Source: Streptomyces sp. NBC_00708 (GTDB lineage Bacteria > Actinomycetota > Actinomycetes > Streptomycetales > Streptomycetaceae). Taken from it: a DNA stretch of 64,000 nt. Both the position numbers and the translations under genes were made by a program. The stretch is from positions 4,402,001 to 4,466,000 of the forward strand of contig CP108997.1 in the NCBI GenBank assembly GCA_036226585.1. The letters run 5' to 3'. The notes under the pieces are model-generated. The model ran no database searches. It was not told the DNA's origin and saw only the letters and a list, made by a program, of their open reading frames with translations. Below, piece by piece: positions 44,669 through 53,595 of the stretch. How positions within the stretch are numbered: position 1 is the first letter of the stretch; every line of letters begins with the position of its first letter.

Positions 44669-45325
44669 ATGCTGGGTGTCACCGATCTTCCGACCTATCT
44701 CGCCGGCCTCGTGCTGATCGTTCTGCTGCCGGGGCCCAATTCGCTGTACGTGCTGTCCGTCGCCGCGCGACGCGGCGTGCGGACCGGGTATGTGGCCGCC
44801 GCCGGGGTGTGGACCGGGGACACCGTGCTGATGACGCTGTCCGCGCTGGGAGCCTCGTCGCTGCTGCAGACGACGCCCGTGCTGTTCGCGATCGTCAAGT
44901 ACGCGGGCGCGGGCTATCTGACCTGGATGGCCATCGGGATGCTGCGCGCGGCCGTGTCGATGTGGCGCGAGCGGCACCGGCGGGTCGCCGAGATCACGGA
45001 CGAGGCGCAGGCTCCGGGCACCATGGAGCGGCCGTACCGGCGGGCGCTGGTGGTCAGCCTGTTCAACCCGAAGGCGATCCTCTTCCTCATCTCGTTCTTC
45101 GTGCAGTTCGTGGACCCCGGGTACGCCTACCCGGCGCTGTCCTTCCTGGTCCTGGGCACCCTGCTCCAGATCGCCAGCTTCCTTTACCTGTCGGCGCTGA
45201 TCTTCGGTGGCACCCGGCTCTCCGCCGCCTTCCGCAGGCGCCGGCGGCTCTCGGCGGGTGCCACGTCGGCGGCCGGGGTGCTGTTCCTGGGCTTCGCCGC
45301 GAAGCTGTCGTTCAGCAGCGTCTGA
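44669..45325 (+). CDS. LysE family amino-acid exporter (LeuE-like)
   Basis: A 218-residue membrane protein with six hydrophobic segments. It starts with LPTYLAGLVLIVLLPGPNSLYVLSVAARRGVRTGYVAAAGVWTGDTVLM, the LysE/RhtB signature with the PGPN motif, and has the second-half motif LFNPKAILFLISFFVQFVDPG. It probably exports leucine or related amino acids, as LeuE does. ATG 44669 has no SD. A 28-bp inverted repeat covers the start region. It is convergent with the monooxygenase gene. Confidence 0.9.
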   Translation: MLGVTDLPTYLAGLVLIVLLPGPNSLYVLSVAARRGVRTGYVAAAGVWTGDTVLMTLSALGASSLLQTTPVLFAIVKYAGAGYLTWMAIGMLRAAVSMWRERHRRVAEITDEAQAPGTMERPYRRALVVSLFNPKAILFLISFFVQFVDPGYAYPALSFLVLGTLLQIASFLYLSALIFGGTRLSAAFRRRRRLSAGATSAAGVLFLGFAAKLSFSSV

Positions 45326-45348
45326 GCGCTCGGCGTCCGGGCGCTCAG
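45322..45348. terminator. short hairpin between LysE and monooxygenase genes
   Basis: CTGAGCGC (45322-45329) and its complement (45341-45348) form an 8-bp stem with an 11-nt loop that spans both stop codons. A weak bidirectional terminator at best. Confidence 0.45.
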
Positions 45349-46781
45349 CCCTCCTCGATGCTCGCCTCGACGCCGAGGCCCAGCGGGGCGAGGTACGCGG
45401 CGAGGCCGGACGCGTCCCGGCCCGCCCAGCCGATGTAGCCGTCGGGCCGCACCAGGAACAGCCCCGCGCCGTACGGTTCGTAGCCGCCGTCCAGCCGGTG
45501 CGTCCGCAGCGCCGGGCCGGCCGGCCGCGGCAGCTCCGCGTCGGTGCCCACCGCCAGCAGCGTGAAGTGCGGACCCCGGAAGACGTCGAACAGGCGCCGG
45601 TCGCCGGCGGGCCCGTCGGGCGCGCGGTCACCGGCCTCCAGCGCACCGGCCCGGCCCACCGACAACGGGCCCTCGCGGTAGCCGAGGCCCAGCTGCTGGG
45701 TCGCCGCGCCGCGCTCCTGCTCGCCCCGGTGGATACGGGTGGACAGGCCGAGCATGTCGGCGGCGACCGGGCGGCGTTCCTGCTCGTACGTGTCCAGCAG
45801 CGCGGCGGGCGCCCCGTGGCGCAGCACCTGGCCGAGCTTCCAGCCGAGGTTGTACGCGTCCTGGACGCTGGTGTTGAGCCCCTGCCCGCCGGCGGGGGAG
45901 TGGACATGCGCGGCGTCCCCGGCCAGGAAGACCCGGCCCTCGCGGAACCGGTCGGCCAGGGCGGCGCGCGGCCGGAAGTCCGAGGACCAGCGCACCTCGG
46001 TGACGTCCGTCGCCTCCAGGTGCGTACGGGCGGCGACCACCGCGCGCACCCCGTCCGCCGAGGTGTCGGGTGCGCCCTCCTTGTACTGGGCGACCAGCTG
46101 GAAGTCCTCGGTGCCGGGCAGCGGGCAGAGCGCGATGTACCCCGCGTCGGTGTTCATCATGTGCCAGTTGAGCCGGTCGAGGGCGTGCGGCGCGATCCGT
46201 ACGTCGGCCACCAGCACCGGGGCCGGGTCCACCGTCTCCCCGGTCATCGCGATGCCCAGCCCCCGGCGCACGGTGGACCGGCCGCCGTCGGCCGCGACCA
46301 GGTAGGAGGCACGGACCGCGCCGGTGCTCAGCCGTGCGGTGACCCCGTCGGCGTCCTGGGCGAGGCCCGTCAGCGCGGTCGAGAACGCGACATCGCCGCC
46401 CAGTTCGCGCAGCCGGGCCAGCAGGATCTCCTGGGTGCGCCACTGCGGCATCAGCCACGGCTCCCCGTACGGCTCGGCGTCGGTCGGCGGCGCGACCCGG
46501 AACATCCGGTGCTCGCCCATCCGCTCGCCGTTCTGCCAGGCCATCCCGACCGGCGCCGGGCCCCCGTGCGCGCGGACCGCGTCGCCCACCCCGAGGTCGT
46601 CCAGGACCTCCCGGGTGCGGGGCTGGATGCCCTTGCCGCGTGAGCCGGGGAAGAGCCCCGGCTCACGCTCCACCACGAGGGCGCGCACGCCCCGGCGGGC
46701 CAGGTCGCAGGCGAGGGCGAGGCCGCAGGGGCCGGCGCCGACGATGAGGACCTCAGTTTCCTTAACGCTGTTAAGTTCCAT
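45345..46781 (-). CDS. FAD-dependent aromatic monooxygenase
   Basis: A 478-residue class A flavoprotein hydroxylase (PgaE/RdmE-like). FAD motifs are VLIVGAGPCGLALACDLARRGV at the start and FLAGDAAHVHSPAGGQGLNTSVQDAYNLGWKL near residue 270. The C-terminal thioredoxin-like domain is present. Such enzymes hydroxylate aromatic polyketides or antibiotics such as rifamycin and tetracycline. ATG 46781 has no SD; TAAAGT on the minus strand (46799-46794) could be a -10 for a leaderless mRNA. It is divergent from a TetR gene whose likely operators flank its start. Confidence 0.9.
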   Translation of the reverse strand: MELNSVKETEVLIVGAGPCGLALACDLARRGVRALVVEREPGLFPGSRGKGIQPRTREVLDDLGVGDAVRAHGGPAPVGMAWQNGERMGEHRMFRVAPPTDAEPYGEPWLMPQWRTQEILLARLRELGGDVAFSTALTGLAQDADGVTARLSTGAVRASYLVAADGGRSTVRRGLGIAMTGETVDPAPVLVADVRIAPHALDRLNWHMMNTDAGYIALCPLPGTEDFQLVAQYKEGAPDTSADGVRAVVAARTHLEATDVTEVRWSSDFRPRAALADRFREGRVFLAGDAAHVHSPAGGQGLNTSVQDAYNLGWKLGQVLRHGAPAALLDTYEQERRPVAADMLGLSTRIHRGEQERGAATQQLGLGYREGPLSVGRAGALEAGDRAPDGPAGDRRLFDVFRGPHFTLLAVGTDAELPRPAGPALRTHRLDGGYEPYGAGLFLVRPDGYIGWAGRDASGLAAYLAPLGLGVEASIEEG

Positions 46782-46833
46782 GGGGGGAGTCTGACTTTAA
46801 CGCTGTTAAGTTGTCAAGGGCGGCTGTTAACTT
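46761..46833. promoter_or_regulatory. TetR operator region
   Basis: CTTAACGCTGTTAAG (46761-46775) is a perfect 6-3-6 palindrome inside the first codons of the monooxygenase gene. TTAACGCTGTTAA recurs at 46797-46809 over its probable -10. A third, partial site (GCTGTTAACTTG) lies just before the TetR start. The repressor probably controls both genes from these sites. Confidence 0.8.
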
Positions 46834-46839
46834 GGCACC

Positions 46840-47490
46840 GTGGGTACGACGAAGATCGACCGGTCCCGGGTGGCCGACACGGCCTTGAGGCTGCTGAACG
46901 AGGTGGGCCTCGACGGCCTCAGCCTGCGCGCCATCGCCAAGGAGCTGGACGTGAAGGCGCCCGCGCTCTACTGGCATTTCAAGGACAAGCAGGAGCTGCT
47001 CGACGAGATGGCCACGGTCATGTACCGGCGGACGCTCACCGAGGACCTGCCCGCCGAGTTCCCGGCCGGCTGGCAGGAACAGCTCATCGCCTACAACAGC
47101 GGGCTGCGCCGGATGCTGCTGCGCTACCGGGACGGGGCGAAGGTGTACGGCGGAGCCCGGTTCACCGGCACCGATCACGCCGACGGGCTCGAAACCCATC
47201 TGCGGACCATGGTCGACGCGGGCTTCGAGCTGTGGCAGGCGGTACGCGCGGGCACCACCGCGTACTCCTACACGATGGGCTTCGTCAGCGAGGAGCAGGG
47301 CGTCCACCCGATCCCCGGCGAGCAGGAGCGCGAGGGCTTCGACGTGGACGAACGCGCGCGGCGGCTGGCCCGCTACCCGCTGGCCGCCGCGGCGGGCGAG
47401 GAGATCTTCGCCCGCTACGACGAACGGTTCGAGGACGGGCTGCGCCTGATCGTCGCGGGGATCGAGGCGCGGTACGGGGGCAAGGGGTGA
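46840..47490 (+). CDS. TetR family regulator (TetR_C type)
   Basis: A 216-residue repressor close to the tetracycline-repressor class. The helix-turn-helix is LSLRAIAKELDVKAPALYWHFKDKQELLDEMA (residues ~27-58). The C-terminal part matches the TetR_C ligand domain (GFELWQAVRAGTTAYSYTMGFVSEEQ). GTG 46840 lies directly after an AT-rich operator region and lacks an SD. It probably senses the substrate of, or an inducer for, the divergent monooxygenase. Confidence 0.92.
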   Translation: MGTTKIDRSRVADTALRLLNEVGLDGLSLRAIAKELDVKAPALYWHFKDKQELLDEMATVMYRRTLTEDLPAEFPAGWQEQLIAYNSGLRRMLLRYRDGAKVYGGARFTGTDHADGLETHLRTMVDAGFELWQAVRAGTTAYSYTMGFVSEEQGVHPIPGEQEREGFDVDERARRLARYPLAAAAGEEIFARYDERFEDGLRLIVAGIEARYGGKG

Positions 47491-47518
47491 CGGAAGGGGC
47501 GGCGGGTGTGCGGCGCGG

Positions 47519-48445
47519 TCACTCCGCCCGCAGATACGCCGACGTCGAGACCCGGCCCAGCATCCGCAGCCGCGAGGAACCGCCCGCCAGGTGCTTGTCC
47601 AGGGCTTCCTGGACGCCCGGCCACGAGGCGTCGCCGTAGTCGTCGAGCACCACGATGCCGCCCGGGGCGACGATCTCCTCCACCCATTCCAGGTCCGCGG
47701 CGACCCCCGCCATCGAGTGGTCGCCGTCCACGACGATCACCCCGTACTCCCGGTCGCCGGCCTCGGCCCGCACCTCGGGGTCGGAGGAGAAGCCCTGGCG
47801 GATGCGCGGGTGGTGGGTCGAACCCGCCCCGGTCAGCGCCAGGTTGGCCCGCACCACGTCCTCGCGCACCGGAGTGCCCGTCGGGTCGGCGGGCTGCGAG
47901 GTGCCCGGCTGGAGCTGCGATCCGGCCAGCGGGTCGACGATCGTCAGCTCGGGCTCGATGCCCGCCCGGTGCAGCATCCGGGTCAGCGCCGAGGCGAACA
48001 GCCCGTACAGCGTGCCGATTTCGAGGATGCGGCCGTTCGGCGGCGCGAGCAGCGGAACCGTCGCCAGCTTGCCGCACACATTGGACGTCGAACCGGCCAG
48101 CCGGCCGACCCCCAGCGCCTCCAGCGCCACCACTGTGCGGTACGCGCTGACGACACCGCGCCGGGCCTTCGCGGTGTCACCGCTCAGCTCCGCGATCTGC
48201 GCGACGAGGGCGTCGATCTCCCGGGCCGGTGGAATCCGGTGGGCTCCGCGCCCCGTGCCGTCGAGCAGCAGCTCCAGCGCGTACCGGCTCCGCCGCATCT
48301 CCTCGGACTCCCTTCGCAGGGAGTCGAGTTCGGTGCGGAGCGGCTCCAGGGCGCGCTCCACCCGCAGTCGGATGCGGCGGTCGACCAGGGTGATCGCGGG
48401 GCGCAGGGAGCGCTTGGCCAGGCGGCTGTTCAGGAGGGAGGGCAT
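47519..48445 (-). CDS. class I SAM-dependent methyltransferase
   Basis: A 308-residue protein. Residues ~15-60 are charged and helical (RRIRLRVERALEPLRTELDSLRRESEEMRRSRYALE), a likely coiled coil. The methyltransferase domain has the SAM motif GRILEIGTLYGLFASALTRML near residue 140 and VIVVDGDHSMAGVAADLEWVEEIVAPGGIVVLDDYG. It belongs to the Methyltransf_24 type. As the last gene of the leftward polymer operon, 70 bp after the YfhO gene, it may methylate a sugar of the wall polymer, since methylated sugars occur in such polymers. Substrate inferred only. Confidence 0.85.
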   Translation of the reverse strand: MPSLLNSRLAKRSLRPAITLVDRRIRLRVERALEPLRTELDSLRRESEEMRRSRYALELLLDGTGRGAHRIPPAREIDALVAQIAELSGDTAKARRGVVSAYRTVVALEALGVGRLAGSTSNVCGKLATVPLLAPPNGRILEIGTLYGLFASALTRMLHRAGIEPELTIVDPLAGSQLQPGTSQPADPTGTPVREDVVRANLALTGAGSTHHPRIRQGFSSDPEVRAEAGDREYGVIVVDGDHSMAGVAADLEWVEEIVAPGGIVVLDDYGDASWPGVQEALDKHLAGGSSRLRMLGRVSTSAYLRAE

Positions 48446-48515
48446 GGGTGGGAACGTACGCGGGCGGAGTGTGCGCCTCCCACCACGCGGAGATGAAGTC
48501 TCGGTGTCGTCGCGG

Positions 48516-51014
48516 CTATGCCTCCGGCCGGCCGGTCCGTCTCCGTGCCCGGGGGATCAGGACGGTCGCCAGCAGGGCCGCCAGGGCCCCCGCCCCGGCG
48601 AAGGTCCCGGCCCGCAGCCCCGGCGGACGGAACGCGCAGTCCACCGTCGTGCGCCCGTCGGTCACGGGGGCGGCGACCAGGCCGAGATACGAGCCGGCCG
48701 GCCGGCCGTCGCAGCTCCAGCCCGCGATCCGGGGCGCGGCCAGCACGGCCGTCCCCCGGGTGTGCGGCGGGAGTTCGGCCCGTACACCGCTGCCGGTGAC
48801 CGTCACCCGCGTCGCGCCCGTCCGCTTCAGCCCCGACACCGCCGCCGCCAGCCGGGTCCGGTCCAGACAGCCGACGGCCTCGTGCGGGACCGTCCCCGGC
48901 CTGGCCACCCGCAACGACACGGCGAGCGTTCCGCCCCCGTCGCCCAGCCTCCGCAGCTCGGCCCGCCTTCCCGGCAGCTCGCCCCGGTAGTCGGCCTCTT
49001 CGGCCGTGCCCAGCCGGGCACGGCCGAACAGGTCCGGGGCCCACAGATACACCTCGCTGCCGGCCGGGCAGGTGGCGCTCAGCGTGTACGTACCGGGCCG
49101 CACCCGGTAGTCGTACGCGCCCTCGTCGGGTGCGCCGCTCCCGTCCGCCGCGCGCAGCGCCGTCCTCGGCACGGTGTAGACGGGCGCACCGAGCAGCTTC
49201 TCCTGATTGCGGAACGGCGAACGCCCGTAGCGCGGCGGCTCATCGGCGTCCGCTCTGACCGTCACCAGCGGCGGCACGTCCTCGCGGGTCACCGTGACCG
49301 GGCGGTCGTCCGGGAGGTTCCAGCCCTGGTGCGGGTCGCGCGGCATGCGCACCCGCGCGCCGACGGCGAACACCGCGTCGGTCACCGGGTTGTCCAGGTC
49401 GTGCAGGGCCCTGCCGTTCGACGTCCAGCCGGCGCCCAGGGCGAGGAAGGTGCGGGTCAGCACGTCCGGGGTGTGGCTGCTGTAGTACGCGCCGCCCTGC
49501 CCGCCCACCAGCAGCGGGTCGTTGGCGGTGGACTGCTCCAGACCGGGGTCCGTCCGGTAGCGCGGCCAGCCGTCCGCGCGCGCGACGGCGTCCGCCTGGC
49601 GGTCCTGGCGTTCGCCCCAGGGGGCGTAGTCGTCGAGCCTGCCCAGCCGCTGCCGGTCGGCGTACGCGGTCGTGGCGGCGGCCTGCCCGGCCTGCGCCCC
49701 GGCCAGCAGCAGCACCGCGAGCACCGCGAACCTGCCGGTGCGGGCCAGCAGCAGGGCGCCGAGCACGGCGATCAGCCCCGCCGCGAACAGCGGATACGTC
49801 CAGGCGGTGACCAGAGGGCTGAACGCCGCGCCGGCCGTGATCAGGGCCAGCACGACCCCGCCGCCCAGCAGGGTCCGGGGGTCCGGCCAGGCGGACGCCA
49901 CCGCGGTCCAGGCGGCGATCACGACGAGCCCGGACAGCACGAACGTCTGACGGTACGGGCTGCCGTTGGGCGTCGCGAAGGCGTGCCACAGCAGATGGGT
50001 GGGCCCCCACTGCAAGGACAGCGCGACCACGGCGACCAGCCCCGCCCACACCAGGCGTTCGGTGCGCGGCACCGCACGGTGGAAGGCCAGCGAGCAGGCC
50101 AGCAGCAGGGCGCCGGTGCCGAGGAAGAGCGCCGGGCTGAAGAAGCTGTACGTCGCGGGAAGCAGCCGGGCCGCGACGTCCGGCCAGGCCGCCGGGGCGA
50201 ACGCCCGGTTCCAGCCCGGGTAGGCGTGCCGGGTGCCGAGGTACACGGGGACCAGGACCGGCGCCGACAGCCCGATCCCGAGCAGCACCGTGCGTACGGC
50301 ACGCACCAGGCCCCGGACCCGCTCCCGCGCGGTGCCGTCCTCCAGCAGCAGCCGTACCACCAGCACCAGGGCCGCGCCGAGCGTGGCCATGTACGCGGTG
50401 TAGAAGTTCGACACCCAGGCGAGCGTCACGAGCAGCGTGCCCAGGACCGGGCGGCGGCCGGTGCGCGCCCACTCACCGGCCAGGCACAGCAGCGGGAAGG
50501 CGATCAGCCCGTCCAGCCACATCGGGTTGTACACGGCCTCCACGACCGACCAGCCGCACAGCGCGTAGCCGGCGCCGAGCACCATCGCCGCCCACTCCCG
50601 GCCCCGGCCCCGCCGCAGCGCGGTGAGCAGCCAGGTCATGGCCGCCGCCGCCACCCCGGTCTTCACCAGCGTGACCGCGTAGACGGCCAGGTCGATCCGG
50701 TCCCTGGGGAAGACCCCGACGAGCAGGGCGAACGGGCTGCTCAGATACGTACCGAAGTCCGGCAGGAAGCCGGTGCCGAAGCCCGACTGCCAGTTCAGCA
50801 GCAGCCCGCCGTCCGCCCGCCCGTGCAGCAGGTCCCAGAGCCGGGCGTGGAACGGGACGAACTGGTTGCCCAGGTCGTTGACGCTGCGGGTGTGCGGGCC
50901 GAACGGGTAGCCGCGCGCCACCGCGTCCCCGGCGCAGACGGTGAGGGCGGCGAGCAGGGCGGCCAGGGCGGCGGCACGGCCGCGCGGGGACCGGGGTATC
51001 GGAGGTGTCCTCAT
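48516..51014 (-). CDS. YfhO family membrane glycosyltransferase-like protein
   Basis: An 832-residue membrane protein. About 12 hydrophobic segments lie in the first ~450 residues, then a soluble outer domain (~450-790), then a final helix (FAGAGALAALLATVLI) and an Arg-rich end. The YfhO signature region includes FVPFHARLWDLLHGRADGGLLLNWQSGFGTGFLPDFGTYLSSPFALLVG. YfhO (GT-C fold) proteins in Gram-positive bacteria add sugars to teichoic or lipoteichoic acids outside the membrane using lipid-linked donors. That fits this cluster. ATG 51014 starts 3 bp after the preceding stop. Confidence 0.85.
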   Translation of the reverse strand: MRTPPIPRSPRGRAAALAALLAALTVCAGDAVARGYPFGPHTRSVNDLGNQFVPFHARLWDLLHGRADGGLLLNWQSGFGTGFLPDFGTYLSSPFALLVGVFPRDRIDLAVYAVTLVKTGVAAAAMTWLLTALRRGRGREWAAMVLGAGYALCGWSVVEAVYNPMWLDGLIAFPLLCLAGEWARTGRRPVLGTLLVTLAWVSNFYTAYMATLGAALVLVVRLLLEDGTARERVRGLVRAVRTVLLGIGLSAPVLVPVYLGTRHAYPGWNRAFAPAAWPDVAARLLPATYSFFSPALFLGTGALLLACSLAFHRAVPRTERLVWAGLVAVVALSLQWGPTHLLWHAFATPNGSPYRQTFVLSGLVVIAAWTAVASAWPDPRTLLGGGVVLALITAGAAFSPLVTAWTYPLFAAGLIAVLGALLLARTGRFAVLAVLLLAGAQAGQAAATTAYADRQRLGRLDDYAPWGERQDRQADAVARADGWPRYRTDPGLEQSTANDPLLVGGQGGAYYSSHTPDVLTRTFLALGAGWTSNGRALHDLDNPVTDAVFAVGARVRMPRDPHQGWNLPDDRPVTVTREDVPPLVTVRADADEPPRYGRSPFRNQEKLLGAPVYTVPRTALRAADGSGAPDEGAYDYRVRPGTYTLSATCPAGSEVYLWAPDLFGRARLGTAEEADYRGELPGRRAELRRLGDGGGTLAVSLRVARPGTVPHEAVGCLDRTRLAAAVSGLKRTGATRVTVTGSGVRAELPPHTRGTAVLAAPRIAGWSCDGRPAGSYLGLVAAPVTDGRTTVDCAFRPPGLRAGTFAGAGALAALLATVLIPRARRRTGRPEA

Positions 51015-51017
51015 GGT

Positions 51018-52409
51018 TCAGCCGGCCGCGGCCCTCTTCAGCGTGCGGGCCCGGCGGGCGATACGGCGGACCGTCGCGTTGCGCGGGATGAACGTGAGCT
51101 GGGCGGGAATGGCCCCGGGCAGCCCGAGCGCGGTGAGCCGGCGCCGCTTGAAGTAGCGCCGCACGGTGTCGCGGTGGCCGCTCAGGTAGCGCTCGGCGAC
51201 GGGACGCAGCCCGGCCTGGAGCTGCGGCTGCATCGCGTAGCCGACCGCGCCGACCAGACCGGCGGCCCCGCTCGCGATCTCCTCGGGCGAGGGCATCGAC
51301 CAGCCGGTGACCGCGGCCGGGTCCTCCAGGTCGGGGAGGAGCGCGTCGACGATCGTCACGGGGATGCGGTTGCTGTTCTGGTACGGGCTGAGCTGGTGCA
51401 GCAGCGGCCCGGTGCCGAGGCGGGCGACCGGCAGCCCGTAGAACGAGGCGGCCGTGAGCAGCGCGGTGGAGAAGCAGCCGACGACCAGGGCGGGGCGCAT
51501 CGTCTCGAACAGCGTCTCGGCCAGGACCGGGGTGTCGGCCACGGTGAGCGTGGCGCCGAGCCGTACCGCCTCCTCCTCCAGGGCGCGCGTCCAGTGCGCG
51601 GGCGCGCTGGGATGCGGCTTGAAGACGATACGGGTGTGGCCGAGGGCGACCGCGCCGCGCACCATCCCGGCGTGCAGCTCCTCCTCCTGACGGGGCGTCA
51701 GGATGCCCAGCGTGGAGAGGTACTGGCCGAGCAGGAGCGCCGGGCCCGGAGCGTCGCCGGTGACGACGGGCGCGGCGACCGGGTCGGTCAGCTCGCCCAG
51801 CACCTTCAGGAACGCGTCCGTCGGCACGATCTCCGGTTCCACCCCGAACTCCGTGAGCAGCAGCGGCTTCAGGCCCGGCACCAGGTCCAGGTGGAGCAGC
51901 CGGCGGATACGGGTGCCGACCAGCTGGTCGAGCCTGTTGCGGGTCGGCCCGTAGCTCATCAGCCCGTCCGCGTACACATGCACCGGGCTGTCCCCGAAGA
52001 CCGTCGCCAGCGCCTGGGCCGGGTTGGCCTGGATGGACTCGCAGGCCAGCTCGACCGGTGCGTCGCCGAGGTCCCAGGCCGCGCGCACCGCCCGCTCCCA
52101 CAGCGGGGCGTCCTGCTCCCGGGGCGACCAGCCGGCCGGATGGAACGGACTGATGAAGTCGTTCCACGAGCACACCCGGTCGAACTCCGCCGCCAGCGTG
52201 TCGAAGCCGGGCCTGCGGTGCAGTGGCGTGCCCAGCTCCGGGGCGGGCGAGGTGTCGCTCACGACCAGGATGCGCCGGTGCTCCGAGCGCGGGCCGAACA
52301 TGCCGGTCCGCAGGGCGGCGACGAGGGTCGCGGCGGCGTACTGCGTGCACGCCGAGAAGATCTGGGTGGTGGACCGGCCGTCCGGCGCGGTGTACGTACT
52401 GCCGGGCAT
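51018..52409 (-). CDS. polysialyltransferase family glycosyltransferase
   Basis: A 463-residue GT-B-like protein resembling the bacterial α-2,8-polysialyltransferase family. It begins TTQIFSACTQYAAATLVAALRTGMF and has FGDSPVHVYADGLMSYGPTRNRL, VFKPHPSAP, and the late VVGCFSTALLTAASFYGLPVARLGTGPLL. It probably joins nonulosonic-acid units from the CMP-activated donor made by the divergent operon. Its ATG overlaps the GT2 stop by one base, and the YfhO gene follows after 3 bp, so the operon is tightly coupled. Linkage specificity cannot be read from sequence. Confidence 0.82.
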   Translation of the reverse strand: MPGSTYTAPDGRSTTQIFSACTQYAAATLVAALRTGMFGPRSEHRRILVVSDTSPAPELGTPLHRRPGFDTLAAEFDRVCSWNDFISPFHPAGWSPREQDAPLWERAVRAAWDLGDAPVELACESIQANPAQALATVFGDSPVHVYADGLMSYGPTRNRLDQLVGTRIRRLLHLDLVPGLKPLLLTEFGVEPEIVPTDAFLKVLGELTDPVAAPVVTGDAPGPALLLGQYLSTLGILTPRQEEELHAGMVRGAVALGHTRIVFKPHPSAPAHWTRALEEEAVRLGATLTVADTPVLAETLFETMRPALVVGCFSTALLTAASFYGLPVARLGTGPLLHQLSPYQNSNRIPVTIVDALLPDLEDPAAVTGWSMPSPEEIASGAAGLVGAVGYAMQPQLQAGLRPVAERYLSGHRDTVRRYFKRRRLTALGLPGAIPAQLTFIPRNATVRRIARRARTLKRAAAG

Positions 52410-53386
52410 CAGGCCGCGACCTCCCGCGAGACGGAGCGGCGGCGCACCCGGCGCAACCGGTCCGCACGGCGCTCACCCAGCGAATTCAGCGTTTCCGCGA
52501 GAATGTCCTGGGGCATGCGCCGCAGGGAAGCAGCACTCATGGAGCGCAATTTCCTTGCCACTGCCGGCTCGAACCTTTCGATGGATTCCAAATGGTGCGC
52601 CATGACCGCGCAATATGTGCGTACCGCCTTCGGCAGCAGCTGGTCCGCGTCCGGATCCCGGGCCGTTTCCTCCAGCACCTGGTCGAATGCCCGGATGAAG
52701 TCCAGCTGGCGCACATCGCCGATCTGGGTGAGCGAGGAGGCGACCCCGCGCCGGTAGAACACCCCGGGCAGGCCGACCGCCGCGAAGGAATCGGCCTCGC
52801 GGTGCAGCCGCCAGATCCAGGGCCGGTCCTCGGCCGTGCGCAGCCCGTCCCGGAACCGCAGCAGCCCCGAATCCGCCAGCCTGCGGTGATAGGCCCCGGC
52901 CCAGGCGTACGCGTAGTCCACGGGCGTCGACCGGTCGGCCGGCAGGATCACGTCGCGCGGGCTGACCACGGTGTCCCGCAGCCCGAACGGGACACGGTGG
53001 ACCGTGCGGACCCGGTCGGTGAACTGCACATGGTCCGTACGCACGAAATCGCAGCCCAGAGCCGTGATCGCGGCCAGCAGCCGCTCATAGTGCCCGGGGA
53101 CGACCCAGTCGTCGCCGTCCAGGAACGTGAGGTACTCGCCGCGCGCCGCGTCGATCCCCGTGTTGCGCGCGGTGGCCAGGCCCCCGTTCTTCTCGTGCCC
53201 GACCAGCACGGCACCCGGGAGTTCACGCTCGGCGCGCCGCAGGATCTCCACGGTCCCGTCGGTCGAGCAGTCGTCGACCAGGATGAATTCGACTCCTTCG
53301 CGGGCATTGGCCCGCAGACTTCTCAGGGTGTCGGGGGCGTAGGCCCGAACGTTGTAGAACGGCACGATGACGGAGAGCTTGACCAC
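52409..53386 (-). CDS. glycosyltransferase family 2 protein
   Basis: A 325-residue GT-A transferase. The core is KLSVIVPFYNVRAYAPDTLRSL, FILVDDCSTDGTVEIL, GLATARNTGIDAARGEYLTFLDGDDWVVPGHY with the DxD metal site, and later TAEDRPWIWRLH. It would add a sugar or start the polymer on a lipid carrier. I chose GTG 53386; GTG 53395 is also in frame. It is the first gene of the leftward operon. The promoter probably uses TAAATG on the minus strand (53418-53413). Confidence 0.88.
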   Translation of the reverse strand: MVKLSVIVPFYNVRAYAPDTLRSLRANAREGVEFILVDDCSTDGTVEILRRAERELPGAVLVGHEKNGGLATARNTGIDAARGEYLTFLDGDDWVVPGHYERLLAAITALGCDFVRTDHVQFTDRVRTVHRVPFGLRDTVVSPRDVILPADRSTPVDYAYAWAGAYHRRLADSGLLRFRDGLRTAEDRPWIWRLHREADSFAAVGLPGVFYRRGVASSLTQIGDVRQLDFIRAFDQVLEETARDPDADQLLPKAVRTYCAVMAHHLESIERFEPAVARKLRSMSAASLRRMPQDILAETLNSLGERRADRLRRVRRRSVSREVAA

Positions 53387-53595
53387 GCCCCACACGCTAG
53401 GCGCCGGTCCGGCATTTACCCTGGACCCGACGGGTACGGCAGGTGAACGAAGAATGTCGGGACAATGAACCGGCTCGTTCCCCCGCCCCGCAACGCCCTT
53501 TCCCTCGGCTGATTCGCCGTTCGTCGGCAGGCTGTTAACCCGCTGTTGCCGTCACGTTGGGCCGCGAATCCGAATGCCTTCCTAAATTCGAAGAC
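53387..53595. promoter_or_regulatory. divergent promoter region of the nonulosonic-acid cluster
   Basis: It separates the two operons. TAAATG on the minus strand at 53418-53413 and TAAATT at 53583-53588 are good -10 candidates in otherwise GC-rich DNA. The rightward one would start transcription almost at GTG 53596, a leaderless start. No clear palindromic operator is seen. Confidence 0.45.

Noticed and set aside
47655..52757. 1700-codon plus-strand open frame across the polymer operon
   Set aside because: It runs antisense to four well-supported genes with overlapping starts and stops. Its translation is Arg/Pro/Gly/Gln-rich without any domain.
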